From positions 124,001 through 188,000 of the forward strand of contig NZ_JACHFK010000003.1 in NCBI RefSeq assembly GCF_014201805.1: 64,000 nucleotides of DNA, read 5' to 3'. The stretch's first letter is position 1, and every line of letters starts with the position of its first letter. This stretch comes from Deinococcus metalli. Its GTDB lineage: Bacteria; Deinococcota; Deinococci; Deinococcales; Deinococcaceae. Positions 10,048 to 19,830 of this stretch are shown here, in pieces. A program made the translations under genes and the position numbers. The notes beneath the pieces are model-generated. The model ran no database searches. It had not been told where the DNA came from and saw only the letters and a list, made by a program, of their open reading frames with translations.

Positions 10048-11196
10048 ATGAGCGAGCAACGCGACCTCCACACCTACCTCCAGCGCGCCACCCGTGGCCT
10101 GCGCGCCGCACAGCGGCTGGAGGTGCGCTCGGAACTGCTCGGGCACATCGAGGCCCGGGTGCAGGAGTTCCGGCTGGCCGGGTCCGGCGACGCCGAGGCG
10201 CTGCGCCGCACCCTGACGGAACTCGGCGCGCCCGCTTACGTCCGCAGCGGCATGCAGCGCGTGTACGTGTGGCCGCAGGCGGCGCGCGGCAGCGTGCTGG
10301 GCGCGCTGGCGTGCGCGGCGGTGGCCGCCATGCTGCACCTCTCCAGCGTGCTCGCCCAGGTCGAGGGCTACCACCCGACCTTCACGCCGCTGCCCGGTCC
10401 GTACACCTACGTCGACACCGGCAGCCTGTGGAGCGAACTCCGCCGGGCCGGCGTGACCGTCCAGGGCGCGCCCACCGCGCCGGTCCTGCGCCTGCCCGGC
10501 GTGGACACGCCCGTCGCGGTCCTCCCGCAGGACGACGCCGGCGGCACCTTCGTGAACCGCAGCGTGATCCGCGACTACGCCAGCGGCCGCACCTTCCTCG
10601 ACCTGAACGCCGTGATCGCCGCCGTCAGCGCCGCCGGCATCCGCGTGAGCGTGGAGGGCTGGCAGAATCCCACCCTGCACCTGGGCAGCGTGAGCGTCAC
10701 GCTCGGCACCCCGGAGCAGCCGCTCGACGCGTACACCCTGTACCGCGCGGTGCTGCTGCCGCTCACCCGGACGCTCGGCGTGGCGGGCCTGCGGTCCTCG
10801 CGCGAGGACGACATGAACGTGTTCAGCCACCACACCCTGAGGGTCGACGCGCCCCCCGGCACGCTGTACGCGCTCGCCAGCGTCCGCCGCCTGTCGCGCG
10901 GCCTGGCACGCGGGGACGCCGTGGTGCTCGCCTACGACCTCGCCCAGGTGGACGCCGACGGAACGCTGCACCTGCGCATGCCCTACGACCTCGCGCAGCT
11001 CACCCGCACCGCCGACGCCGCGGACCTGCGCGCCGACGCCGCGTGGCTGCGCGCCGCGCCCGATGCCGACGCGATCACCTACGCCACGTCCGCCCATCCG
11101 GCGCACGCGCTGCTGCTGCGGCTCGACGGCCGCCTGAGCGGCGACGCATACACGGTCGAGCCGCAGACCGGCCCCAGCGCGGGTGAGCAGTACTGA
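10048..11196 (+). CDS. Membrane-anchored protein with permease prefix domain 1
   Basis: 382-residue partner of the PadR repressor. Residues about 8-70 match the helical 'permease prefix domain 1' found on PadR-associated ABC permeases (LQRATRGLRAAQRLEVRSEL, then an alanine-rich helix). One transmembrane segment follows (about 82-102, VLGALACAAVAAMLHLSSVL). The remaining 280 residues look extracytoplasmic and beta-rich, and there is no permease core. GAGGAGG lies before the ATG. It may be a stress sensor or envelope protein released when PadR is relieved; this is inference. Confidence 0.75.
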   Translation: MSEQRDLHTYLQRATRGLRAAQRLEVRSELLGHIEARVQEFRLAGSGDAEALRRTLTELGAPAYVRSGMQRVYVWPQAARGSVLGALACAAVAAMLHLSSVLAQVEGYHPTFTPLPGPYTYVDTGSLWSELRRAGVTVQGAPTAPVLRLPGVDTPVAVLPQDDAGGTFVNRSVIRDYASGRTFLDLNAVIAAVSAAGIRVSVEGWQNPTLHLGSVSVTLGTPEQPLDAYTLYRAVLLPLTRTLGVAGLRSSREDDMNVFSHHTLRVDAPPGTLYALASVRRLSRGLARGDAVVLAYDLAQVDADGTLHLRMPYDLAQLTRTADAADLRADAAWLRAAPDADAITYATSAHPAHALLLRLDGRLSGDAYTVEPQTGPSAGEQY

Positions 11197-11217
11197 GTGC
11201 TCACCGTGGCCCGGGGG

Positions 11218-12369
11218 TCACGCCCGCCGCACGACCAGCGGGCCGCGGGGCCCCAGCGTGAGGCCCGGCAGCGGCGCCGGATCGCCCCGCACGGCCCGCA
11301 GCGGCGGCAGCGCGCCCAGCACGCCGTGAATGAGCATCTGCGCGAGGTGCATGCCCAGACACACGCGCTCGCCCCCGCCGAAGGGCAGGTACGCCCACGG
11401 TGGCGGCCTGTCCGCCCAGCGCTGGGGCCGGAAGTCCAGCGGGGCGTCCCACAGCGCCGGGTCGCGGCCCGACAGGTACGGCGAGTACAGCGCGAGCGCT
11501 CCGCGCGGCACGCGCACGCCGTTCCACGTGACGTCCCGCGCCAGGCGGCGGCTGCCCATCCACCCCGGCGGGTACAGGCGCAGCACCTCCCGCAGCACCG
11601 CCGGGTGGTGCTCCGGCACGTGCCACTGCGGCTCACGCGCCACGTGCCACAGGGCGTACGCGAGCGCGTGCGTGGTCGTGTCGTGCGCCGCGGCGAGGCT
11701 CACGCGCGCTTCGACCAGTCCGCCCGGCAGCGGGGCCAGGACCGCCAGCAGGTCGTCCCCGCCCGCCGTCAGGCGCGCGTGGCCCAGGCGGCGCAGCTCG
11801 GCGTCGACGCGCAGGAACAGCAGCGGCCGCGGCCACGCGGGCACCGGGAACGGGCGGCGCAGCGGCGCCAGGAACGCGTGCAGCAGCCCCGGATCGAACT
11901 CGCCGCCGAAGTACGCCGCGTTCAGCAGCCGCAGCACCGCGTGGTCCGCCCACGCCAGCGCGTCGAACTCGCCGTCCGGGACCGCCGGCAGCGCGGCCCG
12001 CGTGCGCGCCTCCAGGGCCGCCAGGTGTGCCCGTCCGAAGCCCGGGTTCATCAGCTGTCGCCGCGGCGCGTGCCCCGGCGCGTCCGTCAGGATCACGCCG
12101 CCCGCCAGGTACGGCACCACCCGCGAGAAGCTCCCGGCGCTCACGAAGGTGCCCGGGTCAGTCAGCAGCCGCCGGTTCCATGCCGGCGAGGCGCCCACGA
12201 CGGCCGGCAGGCCCAGCCGCAGCCGGAATACGTCCCCGCCGGATCGCCGCGCCGCGAGCGCACCTGCCTCGATCAGCGCCAGGGGCGACAGCGCCCAGTC
12301 CTGCAGGTGCCCGTTGCCCGGACGGGTGGGCGGCTCCGGCAGGGCGTCCAGGCCCCTCAGAACGGCCAC
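11218..12369 (-). CDS. Cytochrome P450 (candidate carotenoid 2-beta-hydroxylase)
   Basis: 383-residue heme monooxygenase. The I-helix oxygen motif is AAHDTTT, the K-helix ExxR is EVLR in REVLRLYPPG, and the heme-ligand loop is FGGGERVCLG with the thiolate Cys. The GTG start at 12369 overlaps the crtD stop by 13 nt, placing it last in the carotenoid operon. In D. radiodurans a P450 (CYP287A1) hydroxylates C2 of the beta-ionone ring to give deinoxanthin; the operon position makes that the likely role here. The enzyme class is certain, the substrate inferred. Confidence 0.88.
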   Translation of the reverse strand: MAVLRGLDALPEPPTRPGNGHLQDWALSPLALIEAGALAARRSGGDVFRLRLGLPAVVGASPAWNRRLLTDPGTFVSAGSFSRVVPYLAGGVILTDAPGHAPRRQLMNPGFGRAHLAALEARTRAALPAVPDGEFDALAWADHAVLRLLNAAYFGGEFDPGLLHAFLAPLRRPFPVPAWPRPLLFLRVDAELRRLGHARLTAGGDDLLAVLAPLPGGLVEARVSLAAAHDTTTHALAYALWHVAREPQWHVPEHHPAVLREVLRLYPPGWMGSRRLARDVTWNGVRVPRGALALYSPYLSGRDPALWDAPLDFRPQRWADRPPPWAYLPFGGGERVCLGMHLAQMLIHGVLGALPPLRAVRGDPAPLPGLTLGPRGPLVVRRA

Positions 12370-13778
12370 ACCTCGCCCGCGTCCGGCACGTCCAGCCCGC
12401 CCAGATCGTCGAAGGGCAGGCCCAGCAACTGGCCCGCGCCGTTCCAGCCCGACAGCACGCTCAGGGGTACGCCGCCGCCCGGATGCACGGTGCCGCCCAC
12501 CTGCACGAGGTTGCGCACCTGCGAAAACGTCCAGCCGGGGCGCAGGCTACCGCCCAGGCCGTGCGGCGCCCGGCCGTACAGCGCGCCGCTCCGCGCGGTG
12601 CGGGCGTAGTCGGCCGGCGACAGCGCCACCCAGTCCGTGACCTCCAGCGGGTGGCGCTCCTGCAGCCGGCGCAGCAGGAAGGCGCCGTACACCTCCGGCT
12701 CGTCCGTGACGCCGGGGTCCGGCGGGGCGTTCACGAGCAGGAAGGCCCGCTCGCCGTCCAGGTGCAGGTACAGCGTCGGGTCGCGCGGCAGCCGGCCGGT
12801 GCGCAGGTCGCGCCACTCGCGGGCATAGTCCTGCGGCCAGTAGATGTGGTGGGCGCGCCCGTGGTCGCCGCGCAGGTGCAGTTGCAGCGCGAACCCGCTC
12901 ACGCCGCGCGGCGTGGCTTTCTCCTCCAGACCCAGCCAGCCGAGCGTGAGCGCGCGGTCTGCGGCGCTCACCCACGCGTCGGCGGCGAAGGAGCCGCGCG
13001 CGGTGTGCGCGCCCAGCACCCGGCCGCCGTGCGTGCTGAGCGACTCCACGTCTGTGCCGAACTCGAAGCGCACGCCCAGCAGCTCGGCCTCGGCGTGCAG
13101 GCGCCGGGCGAGGTCCAGCAGGCCGCCGTGCAGGTGCCACACTCCGTACCCGAGTTCCACCCACGCGATGTTGTGCAGCACGGCGGGCGCGCGGTACGGA
13201 TCGGCGCCCAGGTACGTGGCGAAGCGCAGCCAGAACGGCGTCAGGAAGCGGCTGGACCGCACGTAGCGGCGCAGCGGCGTCAGGGGCGCGGCCCCGCGTC
13301 CGTGGCGCAGCGCGTACGCCGCCAGCCCCACGCGCGACGGGGGCGGCGCGAACAGGAAGGTGCGCGCCGCCCCCACGTACATGCGCCGCGAGGCGTCCAG
13401 CAGCTGCGTGTAGCGGCGGCCCTCCGCCTTCGAGAGTTGGGCGACGGTGGGCTCGATGCTGCCCGCCACGTGTAGCGCCTCGGGCGCGAAGGTGCGGCCG
13501 TCCACGGCGTGGTACGTGGTCGTGGGCCGCGCTCCCTCCAGCGTGGGCGGCGCCCATCCCAGCCGGGCATGCAGCGCGCGGAACACCTGCGGCATGGTCA
13601 CCACGGTCGGCCCGCTGGAGAAGTCCGGGAAGCCCAGCGCCGCCTTGCCGCCGGGACCGTCCAGGTGGTCGAGCACCGTGACGCGCACGCCGGCGCGGGC
13701 CAGCCGCAGCGCCGCCGCGAGGCCCGCGAACCCCGCGCCGATCACGGCCACATGCCCCACGGTGCGCCGGTTTGCCAC
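12357..13778 (-). CDS. crtD: Carotenoid C-3',4' desaturase (CrtD/CrtI family)
   Basis: 473-residue FAD-dependent phytoene-desaturase-type enzyme. The N-terminal dinucleotide fold is VAVIGAGFAGLAAALRLARAG, and the C-terminal signature is QVGGTVHPGGGVPLSVLSG. The GTG start at 13778 is supported by TATGCT 6 nt upstream. In the deinoxanthin pathway CrtD introduces the C3'-C4' double bond after CruF hydration. Lying in an operon with cruF and crtO favours this over phytoene desaturation by CrtI, but sequence alone does not fully separate the two. Confidence 0.78.
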   Translation of the reverse strand: MANRRTVGHVAVIGAGFAGLAAALRLARAGVRVTVLDHLDGPGGKAALGFPDFSSGPTVVTMPQVFRALHARLGWAPPTLEGARPTTTYHAVDGRTFAPEALHVAGSIEPTVAQLSKAEGRRYTQLLDASRRMYVGAARTFLFAPPPSRVGLAAYALRHGRGAAPLTPLRRYVRSSRFLTPFWLRFATYLGADPYRAPAVLHNIAWVELGYGVWHLHGGLLDLARRLHAEAELLGVRFEFGTDVESLSTHGGRVLGAHTARGSFAADAWVSAADRALTLGWLGLEEKATPRGVSGFALQLHLRGDHGRAHHIYWPQDYAREWRDLRTGRLPRDPTLYLHLDGERAFLLVNAPPDPGVTDEPEVYGAFLLRRLQERHPLEVTDWVALSPADYARTARSGALYGRAPHGLGGSLRPGWTFSQVRNLVQVGGTVHPGGGVPLSVLSGWNGAGQLLGLPFDDLGGLDVPDAGEVWPF

Positions 13779-13784
13779 CCGCCG

Positions 13785-13790
13785 AGCATA
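13785..13790 (-). promoter_or_regulatory. -10 box of crtD (leaderless layout)
   Basis: TATGCT lies 6 nt before the GTG at 13778. It would give crtD and the P450 a promoter internal to the carotenoid operon. Confidence 0.5.
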
Positions 13791-13843
13791 GACCAGCCGC
13801 ACCCCGGGGCCGTCGCGGGCGCCACAGTCGCCCGGGCCGGGTG

Positions 13844-14569
13844 TCAGCGCGGCGTGCTCAGCGTGTACGCCAGCAGCGGCCATGAGTTCAGGGCCGTGCC
13901 GCCCCGGGCCACGCTCAGGCGACCGCCCGGCGTGCCCCCGGCCTGCGGATTGCCCACGCTGAGGGTGTACGTGTAGCCGCGGCGAGACCACGTGTAGACC
14001 TCGCGGCCACTGACCCGGGTGTGCGCGCCGCCGGTCAGCGTGACGCCGGGGGTGCCGTCGCGGTTGCGGCTGGTGTAGGTCACGCGCCCGCCGGCCTCGA
14101 ACACCACCACCGAGTGCTTCGCGGTGGCGGCCAGGACGGCGGCCTGCGGCACGTAGCGGCACGTGAAGGTGCCGTCCGGAACCCGGAACCCGTTCACGTG
14201 CGTCATGCGGTACGCGGGGTCCTGGACGTTCTCGATGTTGCTGGAATGCACGAAGTCCCCCGGATCGGCCGGTGAGGGGCGACCCGGGACGGTCAGCGGC
14301 GTGTAGACCTGCCCCGCGCCCGGATCGTCCCGGCCTACCGTCACGGGCGTGAGGGTTCGTGTCCCGCCCACCCACTGGGCCAGCGTGCCGGCCCCCGGAG
14401 CCGTGGCGGGCGCCGCCAGCGCCAGCACCCGCGCCGGCGTGTCGCACCAGAAGCGCACCGGCCGGGAGCCGCCGAGGTCCGCCACCGAGACCTCGCGGAA
14501 GCCCGCCGCCAGGCCGGCAGAGGACAGCAGCAGGCCGAGGAACGTCGCGCCGGTTCGGAGGGCAGTCAT
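13844..14569 (-). CDS. Exported protein of unknown function inside the carotenoid operon
   Basis: 241-residue protein not recognised. Residues 1-22 form a signal peptide ending near GLAAG, and the rest looks beta-rich and extracytoplasmic with two cysteines. TAAGCT lies 5 nt before the ATG. It sits between the glycosyltransferase and crtD in the same orientation with gaps of 27 and 65 nt, so it is likely expressed with the pigment genes. A role in pigment transport or anchoring is possible but not shown by any motif. Confidence 0.7.
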   Translation of the reverse strand: MTALRTGATFLGLLLSSAGLAAGFREVSVADLGGSRPVRFWCDTPARVLALAAPATAPGAGTLAQWVGGTRTLTPVTVGRDDPGAGQVYTPLTVPGRPSPADPGDFVHSSNIENVQDPAYRMTHVNGFRVPDGTFTCRYVPQAAVLAATAKHSVVVFEAGGRVTYTSRNRDGTPGVTLTGGAHTRVSGREVYTWSRRGYTYTLSVGNPQAGGTPGGRLSVARGGTALNSWPLLAYTLSTPR

Positions 14570-14574
14570 GCCAG

Positions 14575-14580
14575 AGCTTA
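14575..14580 (-). promoter_or_regulatory. -10 box of the 241-residue exported protein
   Basis: TAAGCT lies 5 nt before the ATG at 14569. Confidence 0.45.
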
Positions 14581-14596
14581 GGGCCTGGGCCCTGAT

Positions 14597-15691
14597 TCAC
14601 GCCTGACGGTAGCGCCGACCCTTCCACACGACGGTGCGGCGCAGCGCCAGAACGTACACCGGCAGCGCCAGCAGCGGCGTGAGCGGTCCCAGCAGGCCCT
14701 CGAGCAGGTCGGCGCGGCGTGTCCGGCCGCTGATGACGTTCACGGCCACCCGCTCCAGCATCCCGGCCACGCGCAGGGCGCGCCAGCCTGGCACACGCGC
14801 GAGCCACGGCAGCGTGTACACCGCCAGATGGGCCGCCGCGCTCAGCACCAGCAGCGGCCGCGAGCCCACGTGCAGCGGCAGGGCGTTCTTGGCGAAACCC
14901 AGCACCGACTGCGGGTACGACCGGTACATCCGCACGGAGATCAGCGCGCCGCCCAGCGCGACCGCCAGTCGCCCGCCGCGCGCCTTGACGTGCCGCGCGA
15001 AGGCCGTGTCGTCCAGCACCTCGCGCCGCACCGCCACGAAGCCGCCCATGCCCTCCAGGGCCGCGCGGCGCAGGGCCATCACCTGCCCGTTCGCCATGCT
15101 CGCCGCCGGTTGCGGCAGCCGGATCAGCGGGTACGGGAAGTACGACAGCACCGCGCTGTCCACCAGCGGCGTCAGCAGCCGCTCGCCGGGCGTGCGGGGC
15201 GCCTGGCGCGGCTGCACGCTGAGCAGGTCGGCGCCGCTGTGTTCCAGCTCGTTCAGCACGGCGTCCAGCGCGCCGGGCTGCCACGTCACGTCCGCGTCCA
15301 CGAAGACCAGCACGTCGCCGGACGCCGCGTGCAGCAGCTGCTGGCATGCCCACGGCTTGCCATACCAGCCGTCGGGGCGGGGCGCGCCCGGCACCACCCG
15401 CGCGCCCACGGACGCGGCCACCCCGGCCGTGCCGTCGTCGGAGCAGTCGTCGAGCACCAGCACCTCGTCCGCGCCCTGAGCGAGCAGGCCCGGCAGCGTG
15501 TGCGGCAGGGTATGGGCCTCGTTGCGCGCCGGAACGAGCAGCGACACCCGCGGCCGGGCGGCCGCCGGCGGAGTCTGGCGTAGCCGGGGGAAGGCCGCCG
15601 CGTTCAGCAGCAGCACCGCCGCCTTGGTCGCCAGCCACCCGAAGGCCAGCGCGCGGTACACGCGGCCGGGAAGGGAAGGAGGACGTGCCAC
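14597..15691 (-). CDS. GT2 glycosyltransferase, CrtQ/CruC-like
   Basis: 364-residue membrane-associated family-2 glycosyltransferase. A first hydrophobic helix (about 12-33) precedes the catalytic domain with [10 protein letters not shown] (nucleotide-sugar Asp) and FVDADV (DxD metal site). The acceptor region holds VRMYRSYPQ, followed by three C-terminal membrane segments. This layout matches the glycosyltransferases that glucosylate carotenoids (CrtQ of staphyloxanthin, CruC of green sulfur bacteria). It is adjacent to an acyltransferase, cruF and crtO, so the acceptor is probably the hydroxylated carotenoid. The GTG start is preceded at 6 nt by CATAGT. Confidence 0.78.
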   Translation of the reverse strand: MARPPSLPGRVYRALAFGWLATKAAVLLLNAAAFPRLRQTPPAAARPRVSLLVPARNEAHTLPHTLPGLLAQGADEVLVLDDCSDDGTAGVAASVGARVVPGAPRPDGWYGKPWACQQLLHAASGDVLVFVDADVTWQPGALDAVLNELEHSGADLLSVQPRQAPRTPGERLLTPLVDSAVLSYFPYPLIRLPQPAASMANGQVMALRRAALEGMGGFVAVRREVLDDTAFARHVKARGGRLAVALGGALISVRMYRSYPQSVLGFAKNALPLHVGSRPLLVLSAAAHLAVYTLPWLARVPGWRALRVAGMLERVAVNVISGRTRRADLLEGLLGPLTPLLALPVYVLALRRTVVWKGRRYRQA

Positions 15692-15742
15692 CCCCGGACT
15701 ATGCCGGGCAGCCGGCGCGGCACACCGTCTGCAAAGCTCCCT

Positions 15743-16408
15743 TCAGCGGTCGCCGGTGATCCGGGTCAGCAGCCGCGCGGGCCAGTCCACCCGCTCGTGC
15801 ACGCTCGCGCGTCCGGCCGCGACCCGCAGGTACCCGGCGAGCGGCTCCTCCGGATCGCCCGCCCGCAGCTCGGCGTCCAGGGCGGCCACTTCGCGGTCGA
15901 TGGACGGTGCCAGCCCGGCGGCGTCCGTGGGCATGCCCATCCGCACGTACGCGTCCGGACACTGCCCGCCGCGCATCACCACGCGCAGGGCCACCGGCAC
16001 CAGCGCCGACCCGGCGTGCTGCGCGATCCACGCCGCGCCCGGCTGCGCGGCCCGCAGCGGCCCGGCGGGCTGAACGCCGCCCTCGGGGAAGACGACCACC
16101 CACGCGCCCGCGCGCGCCGCCCGCACGGCGTCCCGCACCTCGCGGGCGTCCAGGGCACCCATGCGGCGCAGGAAGGGAAAGCGCGAAAGCTGCCGCCCGG
16201 TCATCAGCACCCGGAAGTCCGCGCCCGCCCACCACGCGAGTTCGCGCAGCACGTACCCGTCCCACCACGAATGGTGGTTCGGCGCGAGCACCGCTCCGGC
16301 CGCCGGCAGCGGGCCGCGCAGCCACACGCCCTCCAGGCCGCCGCGCACGCTGCGGCGGATGCTGGCGCGCAGCAGCGCCGTCGCCCAGGGGTGGCGCTCA
16401 CGCGTCAC
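15743..16408 (-). CDS. PlsC-like acyltransferase (candidate carotenoid-glycoside acyltransferase)
   Basis: 221-residue membrane acyltransferase. The catalytic HX4D box is HHSWWD in NHHSWWDG (about 44-51), and the acceptor motif is VFPEGG. There is no long transmembrane segment, so it is probably a peripheral membrane protein. Its start overlaps the cruF stop by 11 nt, so it is tightly coupled to carotenoid genes rather than to phospholipid genes. In CrtO(staphyloxanthin)/CruD systems such enzymes add a fatty acid to the carotenoid sugar. Phospholipid acylation is the alternative. Confidence 0.75.
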   Translation of the reverse strand: MTRERHPWATALLRASIRRSVRGGLEGVWLRGPLPAAGAVLAPNHHSWWDGYVLRELAWWAGADFRVLMTGRQLSRFPFLRRMGALDAREVRDAVRAARAGAWVVVFPEGGVQPAGPLRAAQPGAAWIAQHAGSALVPVALRVVMRGGQCPDAYVRMGMPTDAAGLAPSIDREVAALDAELRAGDPEEPLAGYLRVAAGRASVHERVDWPARLLTRITGDR

Positions 16409-17414
16409 GGCGCGTCACCCGCCCCGCCAGCGCCAGACCCGCCAGCATCGCCGCAAGCGTCACGGCGGCCTCGGCGGGGCGGCCGACCAGCACCAGGCCG
16501 CCCGGCAGGAAGAAGGTCTCGACCGCGTACACCGCCCGGAAGTCCACGCGGCTCGCCGCCGGGCGCGGCAGCAGGCTCACGGTCGGTCCGCCGCCCAGCG
16601 GGAAGGCCCGCGCGAACCACGGCAGCGCCCACGCCCACTCCAGGGTCGGGCGCCCGAACAGCCGGGGCGACAGCCCCGTGAACAGCCACGCCAGCAGTGC
16701 GCCCACTCCCCACCAGCCCACGAAGTTCTCCAGCGGCGCGCCGGCCCACACGCCCAGCGGATCGTGCCACGACCAGTACCCCTGCGCGGTCATCAGGGGC
16801 TCCAGGCCCACGTCCCACAGCAGCATCAGCAGGCCCGCCAGCCACGGCCGCCCGCCGGACAGGCACGTGGCGGTCACGGTCAGGGCGAACCACCCGAGCG
16901 GCACGATCAGCGGCACGCCCAGCAGCGCCGGGCCGGGCGCCCCCGCGTACGAGTAGTCCCCGAAGGGAATCCCGGTGCGGCTGCCCGCGACCTCCACGCC
17001 CAGCCCCACCGCAAACGCCAGCGCCGCCATGATGCCGGCCTTCGCGGCGTTCTCGCGCTCCCACACGAACAGCAGGGCCGCCACGAACAGCGCCCCGGTG
17101 CTCGCCAGGCCCAGCACCGGAAACAGGGCCGGCCACAGCGGCACCGGGATCTTCAGCGCCGCGTACAGCGCCACGAACCACATCCACGGGGCGGTCTGCC
17201 CGGCCAGCGCGCGGCCCCGCTGCGCAAGCGTATACCCAAAATTCCGGCCCAGCGCGTCCCCCGCCAGTGCCGCGAGCGCCGAGAGCGGCAGGCCCAGCGC
17301 GATCAGCGCCCAGCCCGGCGCGTGCCCGGCGATCACCAGCAGGGCGCCCACGAACGCCACGCCCAGCGCCAGGATCGCCAGTCCGGCACGGAGCACGGTG
17401 GAGGAGACCGTCAT
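16398..17414 (-). CDS. cruF: Carotenoid 1',2'-hydratase CruF
   Basis: 338-residue integral membrane enzyme of the carotenoid-biosynthesis family PF04240 (DUF422) with about eight hydrophobic segments. CruF adds water across the psi-end C1'-C2' double bond of gamma-carotene, giving the tertiary hydroxyl of deinoxanthin. The family-typical conserved stretch [19 protein letters not shown] is present near the middle. The ATG at 17414 is only 4 nt after the crtO stop, and the gene overlaps the following acyltransferase. Together with crtO this is the core of the known Deinococcus carotenoid locus. Confidence 0.88.
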   Translation of the reverse strand: MTVSSTVLRAGLAILALGVAFVGALLVIAGHAPGWALIALGLPLSALAALAGDALGRNFGYTLAQRGRALAGQTAPWMWFVALYAALKIPVPLWPALFPVLGLASTGALFVAALLFVWERENAAKAGIMAALAFAVGLGVEVAGSRTGIPFGDYSYAGAPGPALLGVPLIVPLGWFALTVTATCLSGGRPWLAGLLMLLWDVGLEPLMTAQGYWSWHDPLGVWAGAPLENFVGWWGVGALLAWLFTGLSPRLFGRPTLEWAWALPWFARAFPLGGGPTVSLLPRPAASRVDFRAVYAVETFFLPGGLVLVGRPAEAAVTLAAMLAGLALAGRVTRRDA

Positions 17415-17418
17415 GGTT

Positions 17419-18954
17419 CTAGCGCCACCGTCGGCGCGTCAGGTCGTTCACCAGGATCCGCGCGGCGTTGCGACCCGACGCGCCCATGATGCCGCCGCCG
17501 GGGTGTGTGCTCGCGCCGGTCAGGTACAGGCCCCTGACGCCGGGCCAGCGGTAGCCGCTGGCGTTCATCCACGGACGGAACGAGAACATCTGGTCGAAGC
17601 TCATCTCCAGGTGCATGACGTTGCCGCGGTGCAGACCGAGGTTCGTTTCCAGCCACTGCGGCGTCTGTACGAGTTCCCCGACGATGGTGTCGCGCGTGCC
17701 CGGCGCGTAGTGCTCGAAGGCGTTCAGGATGTTCTCGCGGGCCTCGGCGGTTCTGGTCTCCCAACTTCCGCTGCTCAGCTCGTAGGGGTAGTACTGCGCC
17801 CACAGCCACAGCGCCTCCCCGCCCGGCGGGGCCAGCGAGTCGTCCACGGCCGAGAAGCTCATGGCGATCAGCGGCGGATCGGCCGTGGGTTCGCCCGCGA
17901 GGTACTGCCCGTAGCCCTTCATGAGCTGCTGCTCGTTCCTGATCAGCAGGCCCAGGCCCACGCGGCTGTCGGGTTCGGTGTGGTGGCGGTACTTCACCCG
18001 CTCGCTCAGCGCGAGCCGCAGCACCATGCCGAAGCCGTTCCCGACCCGCACGTGCCGCGCGGCGGCCGGCACCACGTCGTCCGGCAGCGCGCCCGCCGTG
18101 GTCAGCACGTGCGCGCCGGACACGACTGCTCGCGCCGTGTACGTCTCGCCGTTCTCCAGCCGGATGCCCTGTGCCTGGCCGTCCCTGACCAGAATGTCCT
18201 TCACCGGGGCGTTCACGAACACCTGCCCGCCGTCGGCCTCCACGGCGCGTTTCAGGGCCTGCGTCAGGCCGCCGCTGCCGCCCTTGGGCCGCGCCACGCC
18301 GCCCTCGTGGTACAGCGGGTGCCACAGCAAGAAGGGTGCGCTGAGGGGATCGCTGGGCGGGGGACCGCTCTGGGCCGCCATCCACACCAGCGGGGCGCGC
18401 ACGCGCTCCTCCGTGAAGTACTCGCGCGCCACGTCGCCGTACGGGCGCAGGATGCGTGGGAGCTGCGTCGTCCACTCGCGGCCCTTACCGCTGCTCAGGA
18501 CCATCTTGCCCATGTCCAGCGGCCCCGGCGCGCTGTTGAACAGGTCGGCCACCGCCCGCGCGAACGGTGTCCAGTCGTCCAGAAAGCGCGTGTATGCCTC
18601 GCCCTGGCCGGGAAACAGGTCTTCGAGCTCCCGCGCCGTGCGCGCCGCGTCTCGGTGCACGAACCACGGCGTCTCGCCGTCCGACGCGTGGAACATCGGA
18701 TCGACCTCCAGATAGTGCAGGCCGTGGCGGGTCAGTTCCAGTTCGCGCACCACCGGCGTCAGGCGGATCAGGATGTGCGCGCTGCCGCCGTAATCGAACC
18801 GGTAGCCGGGCACGAGTTCCTCCGTGCTCACCGCCCCGCCGACCACGTGCCGGCGCTCGAACACGCCGACCTTCAGGCCCGCCTTCGCGGCGTACGCGGC
18901 GGTCACCAGCGCGTTGTGGCCCGCGCCCATCACGATCACGTCGAAATCCGGCAT
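17419..18954 (-). CDS. crtO: Carotenoid 4-ketolase CrtO
   Basis: 511-residue FAD-dependent ketolase of the phytoene-desaturase superfamily, the same length I recall for the D. radiodurans enzyme. The N-terminal Rossmann motif is [20 protein letters not shown], followed by ERRHVVGG. The C-terminal signature is [20 protein letters not shown]. CrtO converts the beta-ring C4 methylene to a ketone in deinoxanthin synthesis and is unrelated to di-iron CrtW ketolases. It is first in the operon and diverges from a GNAT gene. CACACT, a weak -10 match, lies 8 nt before the ATG. Confidence 0.9.
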   Translation of the reverse strand: MPDFDVIVMGAGHNALVTAAYAAKAGLKVGVFERRHVVGGAVSTEELVPGYRFDYGGSAHILIRLTPVVRELELTRHGLHYLEVDPMFHASDGETPWFVHRDAARTARELEDLFPGQGEAYTRFLDDWTPFARAVADLFNSAPGPLDMGKMVLSSGKGREWTTQLPRILRPYGDVAREYFTEERVRAPLVWMAAQSGPPPSDPLSAPFLLWHPLYHEGGVARPKGGSGGLTQALKRAVEADGGQVFVNAPVKDILVRDGQAQGIRLENGETYTARAVVSGAHVLTTAGALPDDVVPAAARHVRVGNGFGMVLRLALSERVKYRHHTEPDSRVGLGLLIRNEQQLMKGYGQYLAGEPTADPPLIAMSFSAVDDSLAPPGGEALWLWAQYYPYELSSGSWETRTAEARENILNAFEHYAPGTRDTIVGELVQTPQWLETNLGLHRGNVMHLEMSFDQMFSFRPWMNASGYRWPGVRGLYLTGASTHPGGGIMGASGRNAARILVNDLTRRRWR

Positions 18955-19049
18955 CGGGGCTCAGTGTGGCACGCGGCCCCGGCGGCCGAAGGTCAGCAAT
19001 GCGCCAGAACGCCGATGCGGGCAAGGCCCCGGGCGGCGCACCCTGGGGC

Positions 19050-19499
19050 ATGACGCCCTTCACCGTCCGCCGCCTGCGCCCCGGCGACGAGGCCGCGCTC
19101 GCGGCCGTGGCCCGCGACGAGACCGACTTCACCGGCGAGGACCCCAGCCCGCCCCTGAATGTGGAGGACGCCCGCGCGTACCTGAGCGATCCGCACGTGT
19201 GGCACTGGCACGCCGACGACGCGTCCGGGCAGCCCGTGGGCTTCCTGATGGCGTACGTACACCGGCAGCGGCACGGGGAGGCGCGGCACGTGATGTTCGA
19301 GGAGATCGGCGTGCGTGAGGGCTGGCGGCGGCGGGGCGTGGGCCGCGCGCTGGTGGACGCCCTGCACGCCCAGATGCGCGCCGAGGGCGTGGCGCTGGTG
19401 TGGGTGCTGGCCGACAACGACGTGGCACAGGCCTTCTACGAGGACGCCGGCTACGCGGTCACGGACCTTCAGGGCGTGATGCTGGAGCGGGAGGTCTGA
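19050..19499 (+). CDS. GNAT-family N-acetyltransferase
   Basis: 149-residue acetyltransferase. The acetyl-CoA pyrophosphate loop is [13 protein letters not shown] (Q/RxxGxG/A type), preceded by the beta4 region EIGVREG and followed by [15 protein letters not shown], the usual C-terminal motif B. The acceptor cannot be deduced. The ATG at 19050 has CACCCT 5 nt upstream, a variant of the leaderless -10 pattern. It is divergent from crtO. Confidence 0.85.
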   Translation: MTPFTVRRLRPGDEAALAAVARDETDFTGEDPSPPLNVEDARAYLSDPHVWHWHADDASGQPVGFLMAYVHRQRHGEARHVMFEEIGVREGWRRRGVGRALVDALHAQMRAEGVALVWVLADNDVAQAFYEDAGYAVTDLQGVMLEREV

Positions 19500-19524
19500 C
19501 CAGACCGACAGATCGCGGCTCTGA

Positions 19525-19530
19525 TTGACA
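19525..19530 (+). promoter_or_regulatory. -35-like TTGACA before the XRE regulator
   Basis: A perfect TTGACA is followed by AT-rich sequence with GTATTTATAC (19538-19547). No -10 box has ideal spacing. Because this TTG is in frame with the regulator it could be misread as its start codon. Confidence 0.35.
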
Positions 19531-19551
19531 AAACATAGTATTTATACAACA

Positions 19552-19830
19552 ATGCGTCATATGGTCGCTAAGTCGGGCCGGCCCGCCGCCCCCACCCTCT
19601 ACAACCGGCTGCCGGTGCTGCGCGCCGAACGCGGGCTGTCCCGGCAGGAACTCGCGGCGGCTGTGGACGTCAATTACCAGACCATCGGCTACCTGGAACG
19701 GGGCGAATACGCGCCCAGCCTGGACCTCGCTCTGCGCCTCAGCGAGTTCTTCGCCCTTCCGGTCGAGGCGATCTTTTCGCGCACGCCGTTCGCTCCCCTG
19801 AGCGCGCAGGTCTATGGAGGTCAGGTATGA
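19552..19830 (+). CDS. XRE-family HTH regulator
   Basis: Short Cro/CI-type DNA-binding protein of about 92 residues. The HTH covers LRAERGLSRQELAAAV and NYQTIGYLERGEYAPSL, and the following SLDLALRLSEFFALPVEAIF is the standard signature of the YozG-like subgroup. That subgroup is normally paired with a small membrane protein, and one overlaps it here by 4 nt (ATGA). Starts at 19552 and 19561 are both possible, neither with a clear Shine-Dalgarno. An upstream in-frame TTG at 19525 is more likely a -35 element. Confidence 0.85.
   Translation: MRHMVAKSGRPAAPTLYNRLPVLRAERGLSRQELAAAVDVNYQTIGYLERGEYAPSLDLALRLSEFFALPVEAIFSRTPFAPLSAQVYGGQV

Noticed and set aside
19525..19551. TTG at 19525 as start of the XRE regulator
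   Set aside because: The triplet is part of a perfect TTGACA -35-like element and the added residues are not typical of the family.
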